From assembly GCA_039707655.1 (NCBI GenBank), contig CM077667.1, positions 545,952,222 through 546,016,221 of the forward strand: 64,000 bases of DNA, read 5' to 3'. How positions within the stretch are numbered: position 1 is the first letter of the stretch; each line of letters opens with the position of its first letter. The translations under genes and the position numbers were made by a program. The notes under the pieces are model-generated. The model did not search any database and was not told the origin of the DNA. It worked only from the letters and a program-made list of their open reading frames with translations. Origin of the DNA: Elymus sibiricus (lineage: Eukaryota > Streptophyta > Magnoliopsida > Poales > Poaceae). This document shows, in pieces, positions 54,687 to 64,000 of this stretch.

Positions 54687-56561
54687 GGGCATCTTCAAAC
54701 GCTGACACGTAAATTTCATCCCGCATCCGTTTATGGATATGGGATCAGTCTGTGGACACGGATGCATAAGCCAACCATACAACGCTACCCGCGTACATTT
54801 CAAACCGGATTTAAACAGACCAGACAAAATTCGTGCAAACCGGCTGATTTTTATTAACGTTCGGAGATAATTTACATAAAACGGTCGGTATTTCAGACGT
54901 TCAACTAAAAAACTAGAAAAAAAACTAAACCCTGTACCGGAGGACCACCCCGTACGCATGGCCGCCCTGCCCTGCCGCACCGTCGTCCGTGCCGCCGTCG
55001 TCGTCGTCCCTTCAGCGGCACAACGGCGCCAGAGGGCTGCGGCAGCCTTGTCCAGCAGCTGCTTGCCGCTCCGCCTCGTGCTGCGCGTTGCGAAGGGCCA
55101 TCACGGCCACTGCTGATGGCGCCGGTGGAGCCCTGATGGCGGCCTTGCCGCGGCCGGTGTTGGCGGAGCAGTCGCTAAGCGACCACAACTCGCCGATCTT
55201 GGCAAGCTCGCCGTCAAGGCGGCGGCGTCGCCTGGCAGCCATCTTCTCGGTGGTGACGGAGCGGTCGAGGGCCCACGCGACGGCAAGGTCTGGTCATTGA
55301 GGACACAATCCGGCGTCACGTCGGTTTTGGCAAACACCGAGCAGCGGCTGGCGTTGCAGCGGTCGTACCGCGCATGATGCCTCGCCGCACGCCCCTCCTC
55401 GGAGATGATGGCCCTCGAGCCTGAGGGACCGCCAACACCGTCGCCCCCGAGGTAGTGGCGGATGCGGCCCCGGGCCTTCGTGATCGCGGGCGAAAGCTCC
55501 TGCTTGATAGGGCGGCGGTTGTGGCGGGGCGGCGACGCGGGGCCGTACCGGCTATGCGCCGGAGGTGAGGGAGGACTCGTCCTTGACGCAACGTCCGATC
55601 TGGACGCCGTGGTTGTGCATGGGCGACGCCGGCTCCTCCTTGACGCGACGCCCAATCTGGACGCCGCGGTTGCACGGTGGCGACACGGGTTCCTCCTTGA
55701 CCCGCTGGAGTGGGGACGCTAGCTCACGCTTCACGCGGTGGCATGGCGGGGACGGCGGCTGCTCCTTGACTCGCACTGGCGATGGTGGTGATCTGACGGA
55801 CGAATTCATCGTCCGTCACAGCGCCTCTGAGAGGAGGCGGGGCGCTACCGCGGCTACTGCTACGGCGTCGGGTACTCCTCGGCGCCGAAGGAGCCGACCG
55901 TCGTGTATGTCGATGGGCCCGGAGAACGATGGCGGCGCCGCCAAGAACCGCCCGATGAAGAACTGCCACCGCCTGCCGGCGCGGAGAACCACGACTTCGG
56001 CATCGCCGCTAGAGTTGGAGGGGCCTAGAGAGAAGAGGGACTCAGAGAGGAGGACTGGCTCGAAGAGGAGGAGGTGTGGGCGTGCATCGCCGGCACACGG
56101 CTTAAATAGCCGCGGCCAGGCCATGCAAAGGGGCGGTCAGCCCGCTTCAATGCGGCACAGTGGCCAGAGTTGGTTTCTTGGGACGCGGCGTCGCATCGAA
56201 GCGGCGACGCCCGAAAGGTCGCCTCTGTTAGCACCGCCGTCACGTCCGGTCATGTCAAGCAGTATCAATGCCGGCCGCTGCATGCTCTGGGCCGACATGA
56301 ATGCGATGCGGCCGTTTGATGGAAAGCATGGGAGAGGCAGGTGGGTTTTTTTGGTGGGCCAAGTTAGTCAGACGCGGGCGTGACAGCGGTCCGTACGGCC
56401 GCAAAGCCCTCCCCCATTCTGTCTCGGATTTGCAGGAAAAAATGCGTTCGGACCGGTCGATAGACTGATGCAGGCCCGCGTTGGATGGCAAAACACGTTC
56501 GGACCGTGTTGCACTGTCCCGACAGTTGCGGGCAGTTTGAGAGTCAGCGTTGGAGCTGCCC
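54687..56561 (-). mobile_element. Harbinger-type element, 1,875 bp, with VKEEP-repeat open frames
   Basis: The left end GGGCATCTTCAAACGCTGAC (54687) and the right end GTCAGCGTTGGAGCTGCCC (56561) are inverted. TTA lies at 54684-54686 and 56562-56564. On the minus strand two adjoining frames read FSLGPSNSSGDAEVVVLRAG (55816-56124) and RVKEEPVSPP-type repeats (55552-55809). These look like pieces of one former element-encoded protein with proline/lysine-rich repeats. No transposase is seen, so the element is non-autonomous. Confidence 0.85.
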
Positions 56562-57191
56562 TTAGCGACTTTGTCCACATGTGCTGCCATGTCATCTTTG
56601 ATATTTTGTTTTTTGAAAAGTATCGAATAAATTATAAAAGTTCATCGATAGCATCTTTAATACAATAAAAATTACACCAGGATTTCAAGACCACCGGACG
56701 ACCACTACTGCCGCCAGAACAAGCCAGAACAAGCGGTCGACGCGTCGCTGTTGCCGCTTCTCTGCCAGAGCCGGCTTGACTTTGTTGATGATAGCCGAGA
56801 AGTCTTCGTGCACGTGTCACTAAGGATCAGCGCCGTGGAGCCGCAACCGTTGTCGTTGAAGTGGTTTATCTATTAATTAATCAACCTGGATCAAAGAAAT
56901 CCAGTTCACATAGTTTTACAACCCTGTCCAGAACACAACCAGAATATACCTTCAATTGTGATAGTTTTGTGCAATCAACTATTATCTTCAACGAGAGTCC
57001 GTGGTTCATAGTAGAGCCCCCATCCCATCAGACGGATTTTTTCTTACTCTTCTGTCTTTTCCTGGATTCTGCTAATTCACTCTTCCGATTTTTTTTACGA
57101 GGATAGTTGCAGTCTTGGTAGAGAAAAGCCAGGGTGATGAAGTAGGAAGCTCTCCTCGTCCCCAAGCCTCCGATGATGCTTTTCTTTAGTA
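56562..57191. other. Intergenic, nothing firmly recognised
   Basis: About 630 bases, partly GC-rich, with no gene or element end that I can support. Confidence 0.35.
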
Positions 57192-57254
57192 CTCCCTACG
57201 CCCTATAATATAATAAGACGTTTTTGCAGGGTCTTACATTATGGGACAGAGGTG
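57192..57254. mobile_element. Truncated Stowaway-type MITE
   Basis: CTCCCTACGCCCTATAATAT starts after TA at 57190-57191. An inverted partner (TCTTACATTATGGGACAGAGG) follows within 63 bases. The internal part is almost absent and the right end has decayed. Confidence 0.65.
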
Positions 57255-58160
57255 GAACTTTATATGGTTTAGAACAATATGATATAACATTGGCATGTTT
57301 TTGTTCCTGTTCACATATATGTATGCAGTATAGAATTTTTTTAAAATACGGATAAGCATGCATATTGTTGCATTAAAGAAGAAGCGACAAAGAAGCCGGT
57401 TACAACACTTTTCAGCCATTACAACGCTAATCACTAGGATTAGCAGCCACACACCTCTCGCGTACTACGATACATGCATCACCTAGATCAACCCATGCCA
57501 ATGGTAATGTGGGAAATCACAGAGTTACCAAGCCGCGTCACAACCAACGCCGAAGACTTTAACCACATGACCAAGACCCGAGGACAACACAAACCAACAT
57601 ACTCCCACCAATTTGCACAAAGAGGAAGTCAACAGGTGGATTGCAGGGCCTGGGTAGACCTAGAGAAGGTGTCGTCGAGAGAGCGCCTGCGATGATGTAC
57701 TACATTGTGCCTCGGAGGCTCACACCCAGAGCAATTGCCGACACCGACTCGAGCAGCACCATCGGGACTCCTCGAGCAACAAGACGATGCCTCCAAGGAG
57801 GGAACAACGCCATGGAGCTGCCATCGCCTGTCCGGAGGTCGGACCAAAGGTTTCCCCCGAGCACGAGGGAGAGAGTCGGATCGGGGTCAAGACAACGTCT
57901 TCAGGGAGGGGACGAAGCTGGCGGGCATCACCGTTGTCAGCCTAGGACATCGCGAAGCAGGGATTCCTCCCAACCCCAGACCACAAATCCCCAAATCCAT
58001 CGGAGCTTCTCGAACGAGCCGACCACCGCAGTAGAAGGAGAGCTCATCTTGTAGCACAGCATCCACCACTACCACCACACGAACCAGATCAAGAACAGGG
58101 CAACACAACCTTGCCCGGATCAATCCTGCAACCACAGCCACCACCTCCACCGCGTCCATA
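57255..58160. other. Unclassified repeat-like sequence upstream of the second CACTA
   Basis: About 900 bases with several open frames in both directions and CACCACC-rich sequence at the end. The style is of decayed retroelement sequence, but no domain or border is visible. Confidence 0.35.
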
Positions 58161-58884
58161 CACTAGTAGAAAACAGGGCTTTGAAACGGGCCAGAATATT
58201 GCATTAGTCCCGGTCGTGTTACGAACCGGGACTGATGGGTGCATCAGTCCCGGTTCGTGAGGCCAGGGCGCCGGCCGGGCCTCGGCGGGAACCAGTCCCG
58301 GTTCGTGTGACCCCTTTAGTCCCGGTTCCAGACACGAACCGGGACTAAAGGGCCTCGCTCCTGGCCGAGCCCCTTTAGTCCCGGTTGGTGGCTGGAACCG
58401 GGACTAAAGAGGCACCTTTAGTCCCGGTGCTAGCCACCAACCGGGACTTATATAACGCCTATATATATGCTCGCCCCTGCCCGCTCACTCCTCTGTTTTT
58501 TGGCCGGGCGGCGGTTGGGAGGTGTGTTGCTCTCTATTCTCACCTCCTATGCACATGAGGTGTTCGATGAAATGCCGCAGCCACACTTAAGTTTTCTCTT
58601 CTCCAAGCTCGACCTCCAAGCTACATTTTCCCTAAGATTTGTTTAGGTTTGGTGGTGCACCAACTACACAAGTGTTCTAAAAGGTTAACGACTTCATCGT
58701 TTTATCTCTCACCGCTAGTTTAGCTCATTTCAAATGCTCTAGAAGTATGAATTTTATGTATTTATTTTGGTCACTACTGTACTTTGGTTTTAATGTGATG
58801 ATGAACTTCTATTAATTTGGTCACTTCTCTATTCATGATGTTTTGTAATTGTTTTTGATACACTTAATTATATAATGCACGCAG

Positions 58885-61800
58885 ATGAACCAGCAATGGA
58901 TGTACGGTGACCGACGGACCTCCGAGTACATTAAGGGCCTGCATAATTTTCTCGAAGTGGCTGAGGCAACCAACCAGAATGGTTTTATGTATTGTCCATG
59001 TACTATCTGTGGGAATACGAAGGATTACTCTAACTCGAAAACCCTTCACGTCCACCTGCTTGAGAAGGGTTTCATGCCACACTATAATGTTTGGACCAAG
59101 CACGGAGAAAGAGGGGTTATGATGGAAGACAACGAAGAAGAAGAGGATGATGACAACTATCTGCCCCCTGAATACGGTGATGCTGCAATGGGGGAAGCTG
59201 AAGATCAAGAGGAAGAACCAGACGATGTGCCCATTGATGATCTTCGCCGGGTCATTATTGATGCAAAGAGACAATGCCAAAGTGAAAGGGAGAAGTTGAA
59301 GTTCGATCGCATGTTAGAGGATCACAAAAAAGGGTTGTACCCAAATTGCAAAGATGACAACACAAAGCTCGGTACCACACTGGAATTGCTGCAATGGAAG
59401 GCAGAGAATGGTGTATCTGACAAGGCCTTTGAAAAGGTGCTGAAAATAATGAAGAATAAGCTTCCAAAGGACAACGAATTGCCCGAAAGTACATACGAAG
59501 CAAAGAAGGTTGTCTGCCCTCTAGGATTGGAAGTGCAGAAGATACATGCATGCCCTAATGACTGCATCCTCTACCGCGGTGCATACGAGGATTTGAACGC
59601 ATGCCCGGTATGCTGTGCATTGCGGTATAAGATCAGACGAGATGACCTTGGTGATGTTGAGGGCCAGCGCACCGGGAAGAGGGTTCCTGCGAAGGTGATG
59701 TGGTATGCTCCTATAATACCACGGTTGAAACGTTTGTTCAGAAACAAAGAGCATGCCAAGTTGATGCGATGGCACAAGGAAAACCGTAAGAAAGACGGGA
59801 AGTTGAGAGCACCCGGTGATGGGTCGCAGTGGAGAAAGATCGAGAGAAAGTGGGGGGACTTTACAGGTGACCCAAGGAACGTATGGTTTGGTTTAAGTGC
59901 AGATGGCGTTAATCCTTTTGGGGATCAGAGTAGCAAGCATAGCACATGGCCTGTGACTCTATGTATGTATAACCTTCCTCCTTGGTTGTGCATGAAGCGG
60001 AAGTTCATTATGATGCCAGTGCTCATCCAAGGCCCTAAGCAACCCGGCAATGACATTGATGTGTACCTAAGGCCATTAGTTGATGAACTTTTACAACTGT
60101 GGAATGGAAAAGGTGTACGTGTGTGGGATGAGAACGAACAGGAGGAATTTGACCTATATGCGTTGCTGTTTGTAACCATCAATGATTGGCCTGCTCTCAG
60201 TAACCTTTCAGGACATACAAACAAGGGATACCACGCATGCACGCACTGTTTAGATGACACCGATAGTATATATTTGGACAAAAAACAGGAAGAATGTGTA
60301 CCTGGGGCATCGTCGATTTCTTCCGACCAACCATCAATGTCGAAAGAAAGGAAATCATTTCAAAGGTGAGGCAGATCATCGGAAGAAGCCCGCCCTCCGT
60401 ACTGGTGATCACATACTTGATATGGTCAATGATTTACAAGTAATATTTGGAAAGGGTCCTGGCGGACTATCTGTTCCGAATGACGCTGAGGGACGCGCAC
60501 CCATGTGGAAGAAGAAATCAATATTTTGGGACCTACCCTATTGGAAAGACCTAGAGGTCCGCTCTGCAATCGACGTGATGCACGTGACGAAGAATCTTTG
60601 CGTGAACCTGCTAGGCTTCTTGGGAGTGTATGGGAAGACAAAAGATACACCGAAGGCACGGGAGGACCAGCAACGTGCGCATGAAAAAGACGGAGGCACG
60701 GGAGGACCAGCAACGTGCGCACGAAAAAGACGGCATGCATCCAAAGCAGTATGAAGGTCCTGCCGGCTACACCCTTACCAAAGAAGAGAAGGAAATCTTC
60801 TTTGAATGCCTGCTCAGTATGAAGGTCCCGTCTGGCTTCTCGTCGAATATAAAGGGAATAATAAATATGGCAGAGAAAAAGTTCCAGAACCTAAAGTCTC
60901 ATGACTGCCACGTGATTATGACGCAACTGCTTCTGATTGCATTGAGGGGGCTTCTATCGGAAAACGTTCGATTAGCCATTGTGAAGCTATGTGCATTCCT
61001 CAATGCAATCTCTCAGAAGGTAATCGATCCAGAAATCCTACCAAGGTTAAAGAGTGATTTGGTGCAATGTCTTGTCAGTTTCGAGATGGTGTTCCCACCA
61101 TCCTTCTTCAATATCATGACGCACGTCCTAGTTCATCTAGTCGACGAGATTGGCATTCTGGGCCCTGTATATCTACACAACATGTTCCCCTTTGAGAGGT
61201 TCATGGGAGTCTTAAAGAAATATGTTCGTAACCGTGCTAGGCCAGAAGGAAGCATCTCCATGGGCCATCAAACAGAGGAAAGCATTGGGTTTTGTGTTGA
61301 CTTTATTCCTGACCTTAAGCCGATTGGTCTCCCTCAATCGCGGTATGAGGGGAGACTGACTGGAAAAGGCACGCTAGGAGCGAATTCAATAATATGTAGG
61401 GATGGGCATTCTTGGTCTCAAGCACACTACACTGTTCTACATAATTCTACCTTGGTGACCCCGTATGTCAATGAACACAAGAATATTCTGCGCTCCAAAC
61501 ACCCGGAGCAGTATGACGACTGGATTACATGTGAACACATCAGGACTTTCGGCAGTTGATTGCAAACACATCTCATGGGTAACACCACTATTGCAGATGA
61601 GCTGTACTCGTTGGCCAGGGGACCATCTTCGACTATATTCACTTACAAAGGGTACGAGATAAATGGGAATACATTTTACACGATCGCCCAAGATCAAAAG
61701 AGCACCAACCAAAACAGTGGTGTCCGCTTTGATGCAGCAACCAACAGGGGAAATGACACATATTATGGTTACATAGTGGACATATGGGAACTTGACTATG

Positions 61801-62173
61801 GACATGATTTTAAGACCCGCAGTACGGAATGACAACAGTGGATCTGAACAATCTTGGGTACATAGACGAACCATTCGTCCTAGCCAATGATGTGGCGCAG
61901 GTTTTCTATGTGAAGGACATGTCTACCAAACCGAGAAAAAGAAAAGATAAGGAAGCGAATACATCATACGATGAGCCAAAGCGCCACATAGTTCTTTGAG
62001 GGAAAAGAGACATCGTGGGAGTGGAGGGCAAGACAGACATGTCTGAAGATTATGAAAAGTTTCATGAAATTCCTCCCTTCAAAGTGAAGGCTGACCCAAG
62101 CACCCTGTTAAACGATGAAGATTATCCATGGTTACGGCGCAATAAGCAAGGGACACACGCGAAGAAAAAGTGA
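58885..62173 (+). pseudogene. CACTA transposase TNP2-like, multiply disrupted
   Basis: Translation begins right after an intron acceptor (ATGCACGCAG|ATG) with MNQQWMYGDRRTSEYIKGLH. The N-terminal transposon-associated domain (CPCTICGNTKDY), an acidic linker and the Transposase_21 core (YAPIIPRLKRLFRN, GLSADGVNPFG, HACTHCLDDTD, FWDLPYWKDLEVRSAIDVMHVTKNL) follow in order. A DUF4218-type region (LKSHDCHVIMTQLLLIALRG ... SFFNIMTHVLVHLVDEIG ... MGVLKKYVRNRARPEGSI) and the C-terminal YYGYIVDIWELDYG part come last. Lesions: an A-run frameshift at about 60281-60287, a 40-bp tandem duplication (60655-60694 and 60695-60734) that shifts the frame, TGA at 61557-61559 where the family has Trp, a deletion before 61829 and another stop at about 61998. 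Intact copies would cut the element ends. Confidence 0.92.
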
Positions 62174-62250
62174 AGACTTTCTCTCCACAACAATTCTGAT
62201 GATGGCTTTGATCTAGAATATCACTGCAGTTACATGTCAAGAAATGAAAT

Positions 62251-62813
62251 GCCTTTTGTAACTGATGAGTTTTCGTCTGAAACCCTGATACTTCGAAAGA
62301 GATTGTTCATTTTGTACACGAAGTAGATCCAGTATTTGCCGTAACCCTCTCAACTTTTTAGCACATGCTATGTGGGTGAAATGATGATACCATGCTAACT
62401 TTCAACCATTTCAGAGTTCATTTGCAGTGCTTTTCAATTCAGGGTCATCTTAGCTCAAAATAAATCATGAAATGCATGAAAATTAGCAAATGATGTGAGA
62501 AAAGGTTTGAAAAGTGATGATGTGGCTTTGAATGGTGCATATTGAATGCATAAAAAGTGTTGAGTTGAAATATGTTTAAAAATTTGAAATCCTTTTGCAA
62601 CTGATGAGTTTTCGTCCAAAACCCTGACACTTCGAAAGAGATTGTTCATTTTGTACACGAAGTGCATCCAGTTTTTGCCGTATCCCTCTCAACTTTTTAG
62701 CACATGCTATGTGGGTGAAATGATGATACCATGCAAACTTTCAACCATTTCAGAGTTCATTTGCAGTGCTTTTCAATTGAGGGTCATTTTAGCTCAAAAT
62801 AAATCATGAAATG
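62251..62813 (+). repeat. Two direct copies of a ~225-bp segment, 340-bp offset
   Basis: A segment beginning TTTTGTAACTGATGAGTTTT at about 62252 recurs at about 62592. The copies match closely as far as AAATCATGAAATG, where the second is cut by TGTGACGCCC at 62814. They lie in the 3' non-coding part of the second CACTA, where tandem repeats are common. Confidence 0.85.
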
Positions 62814-63404
62814 TGTGACGCCCCCAATTTCGACCGTACGCTAATCATACACACAATGCGTACGACCAAGATTAGGGACTCACTGATTGATATCACAACA
62901 CAACACTAGACACAAATTAAAGTCATACAGCTTCATATTACAAGCCAGGGGCCTCGAGGGCTCGAATACAAAGCTCGACAAGCACGAGTCAGTGGAAGCA
63001 AATAATATCTGAGTACAGACATAAATTAGACAAGTTTTGCCTTAAGAAGGCTAGCACAAACTTAAGTAGCGGATCGAAAGAGGCGAGGCCTCCTGCCTGG
63101 GAACCTCCTAGCTACTCCCGAGTGTCGGCATTCTCCACGTAGTAGTAGGCTCCAGCGGTGGTGTAGTAGTCGTCTCCGGCGTACTCCATCTCCTGGGCTC
63201 CAACGTCTAAACGCGGTAATCGTATCGAGGGGGAAAGAGAAAGCAAAGCAGCGGTGAGTACTCATCCAAAGTACTCGCAAGACTGACATCAGAACTATGC
63301 TAAGTATGCATCATTATCAAGGAAAGGGGTGATATCTGGGCTGACTGCAGAGAATAGGGGGAAAACCTAGTCCTATCGAAGACTAGCATCTTCAGCATCT
63401 TGCA
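62814..63404. mobile_element. LTR-like sequence start
   Basis: TGTGACGCCCCCAATTTCG at 62814 abruptly replaces the second copy of the direct repeat. TG...-type starts with TGTGACGCCC resemble some grass Gypsy LTR borders. No second LTR, primer-binding site or polyprotein is in view, and the sequence gives way to CACTA-like repeats near 63420. Classification is tentative. Confidence 0.35.
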
Positions 63405-64000
63405 GCATTAGAAGAGAGTAGACCGGGACGAAAGGGCGGCATTAGTCCCGGTTGGAGACACCAACCGGGACCAAAGGTGTTCGCATATAAGGCGGGACTT
63501 GTCGAAATTTCCCTCAATCTCTCCCATTCGCCCCGATGCCGATGCCCTGCCCCGACGCCGCCAGGCTGCCAGAGCTCGCCGCCGCCCCCGAGCCCGTCCT
63601 CGTCGTCGCCGCCGTCCCCGAGCCCGTCCTCGTCGTCGCCGCCGCCCCCGAGCCCGTCCTCGTCGTCGCCGCCGGCCCGAGCCCGTCCTAACCGCCGCCC
63701 CCGAGCCCGTCGTCGCGGCCGCCCCCGAGCCTGACCTCGCCGCCGCCCCGAGCCCGTCCCCGCGTGCCTCCTCTCGCCACCGCCCCGAGCCCGTCCCTGC
63801 GCGCCTCCTCGTCCTCGTCGATGTCGTCGCCGCCCCCGACGCCGGACGCCGCCTGCGCCACCTCCCCGAGCCCCGTCGTCGCCGCCCGCGCCTCCTCCCC
63901 GAGCCCGTCGTCGCCGGTGAGCTCCTGCCCCCTCCTCCGCGGCCACCGCGGCCGCGTGCGCCGGCGCCGCTGGCCTGCCCCGGCCCTCGCACGCGTTTTA
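63405..64000. repeat. CACTA-type subterminal repeats and a 30-bp GC-rich minisatellite
   Basis: GTCCCGGTT/AACCGGGAC inverted motifs at 63422-63475 belong to the same CACTA family. From about 63588 to 63693 a 30-base unit (GAGCCCGTCCTCGTCGTCGC plus 10) repeats about three and a half times. GC-rich CCGCCCCCGAGCCCGTC-type sequence then continues to the window end. Open frames here are compositional. Confidence 0.7.

Larger units (their letters stand above)
58161..62813 (+). mobile_element. Second CACTA transposon (GTCCCGGTT family), 5' part
   Basis: CACTAGTAGAAAACAGGGCT at 58161 is the same terminus as the outer element at 27600-47545. It is followed by inverted GTCCCGGTT subterminal repeats (58198-58450), a TATATAA region near 58449 and 58461-58468 and a leader shared with that element. 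A transposase gene follows on the plus strand. The 3' terminus is not seen before LTR-like sequence begins at 62814. Confidence 0.88.

Noticed and set aside
63392..63992. Long arginine/alanine-rich minus-strand frames
   Set aside because: They result from GC-rich 30-bp repeats, and no conserved domain is visible.

Overview
This is eukaryotic nuclear DNA from a large-genome grass, most likely a member of the Triticeae (wheat, Aegilops or barley type). The reasons are spliced plant genes, Stowaway ends of the CTCCCTCC type with TA target duplications, several PIF/Harbinger elements with TAA/TTA duplications, and very large CACTA elements whose subterminal repeats read GTCCCGGTT or TTTGCCGTC. 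Host genes are sparse and separated by transposons, many of them nested or decayed.

Region 1 (1-17.3 kb) holds most of the host genes. They are a single-exon 2-oxoglutarate dioxygenase (270-1244, +), a small predicted membrane protein (3731-4144, +), a dirigent protein (4539-5090, -) whose TATA-containing promoter unit is tandemly repeated, an F-box gene broken late in exon 2 (7412-8882, +), a PLAC8/DUF2985-type membrane protein with a 5'UTR intron (15159-16916, +), and a tRNA-Lys(CUU) (17204-17276, -). Between them lie a 245-bp Stowaway MITE, a tRNA-like SINE relic and a 3.19-kb element with Stowaway-type ends.

Region 2 (17.3-27.3 kb) is repeat-rich. It has a nearly complete 2.19-kb PIF/Harbinger element with its transposase, a 56/57-bp minisatellite, a short inverted-repeat MITE, a retroposed sequence with a 12-bp target duplication sitting in an unrecognised exon-like relic, and a foldback repeat.

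Region 3 (27.3-49.7 kb) is one host gene of the DUF4220/DUF594 family split by transposons. A CACTA element of about 19.9 kb (27600-47545, TCT target duplication) sits after the first coding segment, and a 1.07-kb Harbinger-type element (48553-49622, TTA duplication) sits nine codons before the stop. The CACTA is a minus-strand composite. Its 5' end and first transposase exon match the GTCCCGGTT family. A second family end (TTTGCCGTC, CACTACTGG) cuts that exon. A broken TNP2 transposase of a different type and a second gene with a Ulp1-like protease C-terminus follow. Inside the second gene a segment of 550 bp has been amplified into 17 tandem copies (30374-39717) with a four-unit (2,200 bp) higher-order pattern. 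The element also carries a fragment of an SNF2-family helicase, a 216-nt hairpin and a small intact-looking coiled-coil/transmembrane gene.

Region 4 (49.7-64 kb) contains AT-rich degenerate repeat blocks next to tRNA-like sequences, a 1.87-kb Harbinger-type element, a Stowaway remnant, and a second CACTA of the GTCCCGGTT family starting at 58161 with a TNP2 pseudogene (58885-62173). From 62814 there is LTR-like sequence, then further CACTA-type subterminal repeats and a 30-bp GC-rich minisatellite up to the window end.

No operon-like organisation is expected or seen. The host genes look functionally unrelated to one another.
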